Below, piece after piece: positions 5,519 to 6,547 of a stretch of 6,547 nucleotides of DNA; position 1 is the stretch's first letter, and every line of letters begins with the position of its first letter. The notes under the pieces are model-generated. The model saw only the letters and a program-made list of their open reading frames with translations. It was not told the DNA's origin and searched no databases. The stretch is from Brevundimonas sp. (lineage in GTDB: Bacteria; Pseudomonadota; Alphaproteobacteria; Caulobacterales; Caulobacteraceae). Both the position numbers and the translations under genes were made by a program. The stretch spans positions 1 through 6,547 of the forward strand of contig JANJTI010000350.1 of NCBI GenBank assembly GCA_024711185.1. The letters run 5' to 3'.

Positions 5519-5956
5519 GTGTTGGAAATCCAGAAGCTGCATCGTGGTCGCCTGATCGACCACCTCCAGCTGGTGGTGCGCGACCTCGCCGCCAGCCGCC
5601 GGTTCTACGAGGCCGTGTTCGACGCGCTGGACATCCCGATCGGCGGCGAGGGCGAGACCTGGTTCTGGGCGGACGAGCTGTTCGTCTCCACCGCCGACAG
5701 CGAGGCCGCGCTGGGCGAGCTGACCGGCCGTTGCCATCTGGCCTTCCAGGCGAAGGACCGCGCCATGGTGGAGGCCTTCCACCGCGCCGGGCTGGCCGCC
5801 GGCGGCCACGACAACGGCGCACCCGGCGAGCGATCCTACCATCCCGGCTACTACGCCGCCTTCCTGCTCGACCCGGACGGCAACAATATCGAGGCGGTGT
5901 TCCACGGCGAGGCCAGGCGATCGGCGGAGAGCGTGGAGATCACCTTCGAGGGCTGA
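5519..5956 (+). CDS. VOC superfamily (glyoxalase/dioxygenase-fold) protein
   Basis: This 145-residue, single-module protein has the paired beta-alpha-beta-beta-beta units of the vicinal oxygen chelate fold. The first unit begins with LIDHLQLVVRDLAASRRFYE (12-31) and the second with CHLAFQAKDRAMVEAFHRAG (72-91). It ends in the typical DPDGNNIEAVFHG (118-130). His15, His73 and Glu125 occupy positions where VOC enzymes bind a divalent metal, so the site looks intact. A HPGYYAAF stretch (108-115) before the final motif is also usual. Members include glyoxalase I, extradiol dioxygenases and fosfomycin-resistance proteins; nothing here identifies the substrate, and the short single-domain form is typical of uncharacterised housekeeping members. 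It is divergent from the DUF2125 operon. Its stop codon touches that of the convergent helicase gene with no base between them. Confidence 0.88.
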   Translation: MLEIQKLHRGRLIDHLQLVVRDLAASRRFYEAVFDALDIPIGGEGETWFWADELFVSTADSEAALGELTGRCHLAFQAKDRAMVEAFHRAGLAAGGHDNGAPGERSYHPGYYAAFLLDPDGNNIEAVFHGEARRSAESVEITFEG

Positions 5957-6547
5957 TCAGGAGAGGAAGCCGCCGACCAGTTCGACGGCTTCGGCCAGCC
6001 CCATGCGCTGAACCTCGGTTCCGGGCGGGAGGCTGGCGAACAGGCGGGTGGGGGTGGCGGCGTCGAGCATGACGAACACCCCCTTGTCGTCGGCGCGGCG
6101 GATCAGCCGCCCGAAGGCCTGGGCCATTCGCGCGCGAGCGAGGGCGTCGTCCCAGGCCCGAGTCTGGGACCCGCCGCCGAAGCGCTCGCGTCGGGCCTTG
6201 TGCAGCAAATCCGGCCGCGGCCAGGGCGCCCGGTCGAAGGCGAGGATGCGCAGGGACCGGCCCGGCACGTCGACCCCGTCCCGCACGGCGTCGGTGCCCA
6301 GCAGGCAGCTGTCCTGCTCGGCCCGGAACACGTCGACCAGGGCCCCGACCTCGAGCGGGTCGACGTGCTGGGCGTAGAGGGGGATGCCGGCCTTCGCCAG
6401 ATCGGGCCCGAGCCGCTCGTATACGGCCTTGAGCCGGCGGATGGCGGTGAAAAGGCCCAGCCCCCCGCCGCCGGCGGCGAGGAACAGCTCGCGCATCGCC
6501 GCCGCCGTCTGGCGCGGGTCGTCCTTGACCAGGTCGTTGACGACGAT
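5957..6547 (-). CDS. C-terminal part of a DinG/XPD-type superfamily 2 ATP-dependent DNA helicase, cut by the window edge
   Basis: The last 196 residues are present; the gene continues past the right edge, so the ATP-binding Walker motifs are not seen. The fragment holds the second RecA-like domain. AAGGGGLGLFTAIRRLKAVYERL (24-46) corresponds to helicase motif IV. CLLGTDAVRDGVDVPGRSLR (81-100) is motif V. QAFGRLIRRADDKGVFVMLD (143-162) is motif VI, with Gln143, Gly146, Arg147 and the arginine finger candidate Arg150. PWPRPDLLHKARRERFGGG between motifs V and VI is characteristic of bacterial DinG-like helicases. These enzymes unwind DNA 5' to 3' and act in repair or in removing R-loops and similar structures; many carry an iron-sulfur cluster, which would lie outside the window. 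The frame stays open to base 6547. Assignment to the family is firm; the exact gene name is not. Confidence 0.9.
   Translation of the reverse strand: MVVNDLVKDDPRQTAAAMRELFLAAGGGGLGLFTAIRRLKAVYERLGPDLAKAGIPLYAQHVDPLEVGALVDVFRAEQDSCLLGTDAVRDGVDVPGRSLRILAFDRAPWPRPDLLHKARRERFGGGSQTRAWDDALARARMAQAFGRLIRRADDKGVFVMLDAATPTRLFASLPPGTEVQRMGLAEAVELVGGFLS

Noticed and set aside
1..6547. A hidden mobile element, CRISPR array, toxin-antitoxin pair or defence system
   Set aside because: I found no transposase, integrase, direct-repeat array, tRNA attachment site or toxin-like small gene pair. Composition is uniform and every sizeable segment is explained by a housekeeping-type gene.

Overview
The window comes from a very GC-rich bacterial chromosome and is almost wholly coding, with gaps of about 120 bases or less. 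The gene content points to Alphaproteobacteria. It includes an Alph_Pro_TM (TIGR02186) protein paired with a TauE/SafE permease, a DUF2125 protein, a chorismate-mutase-like protein next to an aromatic/histidinol-phosphate aminotransferase, and a Sel1-repeat tail resembling the C-termini of PodJ-type polarity proteins. Caulobacterales (Caulobacter, Phenylobacterium, Brevundimonas) is my best guess. It is helped by a promoter-like sequence that fits the Caulobacter housekeeping pattern (TTGNCNN, 13-base spacer, GCTANAWC-like). The assignment is from memory of families, not from a search.

Layout, left to right. Bases 1-303 (+) are the C-terminal end of a Sel1/TPR-like repeat protein. Bases 423-2152 (+) hold a two-gene unit: a TauE/SafE-type anion permease starting at TTG, then an Alph_Pro_TM protein whose ATG overlaps the permease stop (TGATG). 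Six bases separate its stop from that of a convergent small lipoprotein gene (2159-2491, -) that has its own promoter and a strong ribosome binding site. Bases 2587-5413 (-) form a compact operon read right to left: a DUF2125 membrane-anchored protein, a chorismate-mutase-like protein overlapping it by one base (TGATG again), and hisC eight bases further on. A 105-base divergent region (5414-5518), rich in inverted repeats, separates this operon from a VOC/glyoxalase-fold gene (5519-5956, +). The VOC stop codon directly abuts the stop of a convergent DinG-type helicase gene (5957 to the window edge, -).

How the genes work together. The permease and Alph_Pro_TM protein probably form one membrane module for export of sulfite, an organosulfonate or a similar anion; the substrate cannot be read from sequence. 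The chorismate-mutase-like protein and HisC suggest aromatic amino acid metabolism (chorismate to prephenate, and transamination of aromatic keto acids and/or imidazole acetol phosphate). DUF2125 is a common but uncharacterised neighbour of such genes in alphaproteobacteria. The helicase and VOC gene look like ordinary housekeeping genes.

I see no tRNA, rRNA, CRISPR array, insertion sequence, phage gene or obvious defence system. The most interesting points are modest: an apparently shortened AroQ domain, an Alph_Pro_TM protein that starts with a proline run instead of a signal peptide, and competing inverted repeats in front of the VOC gene.
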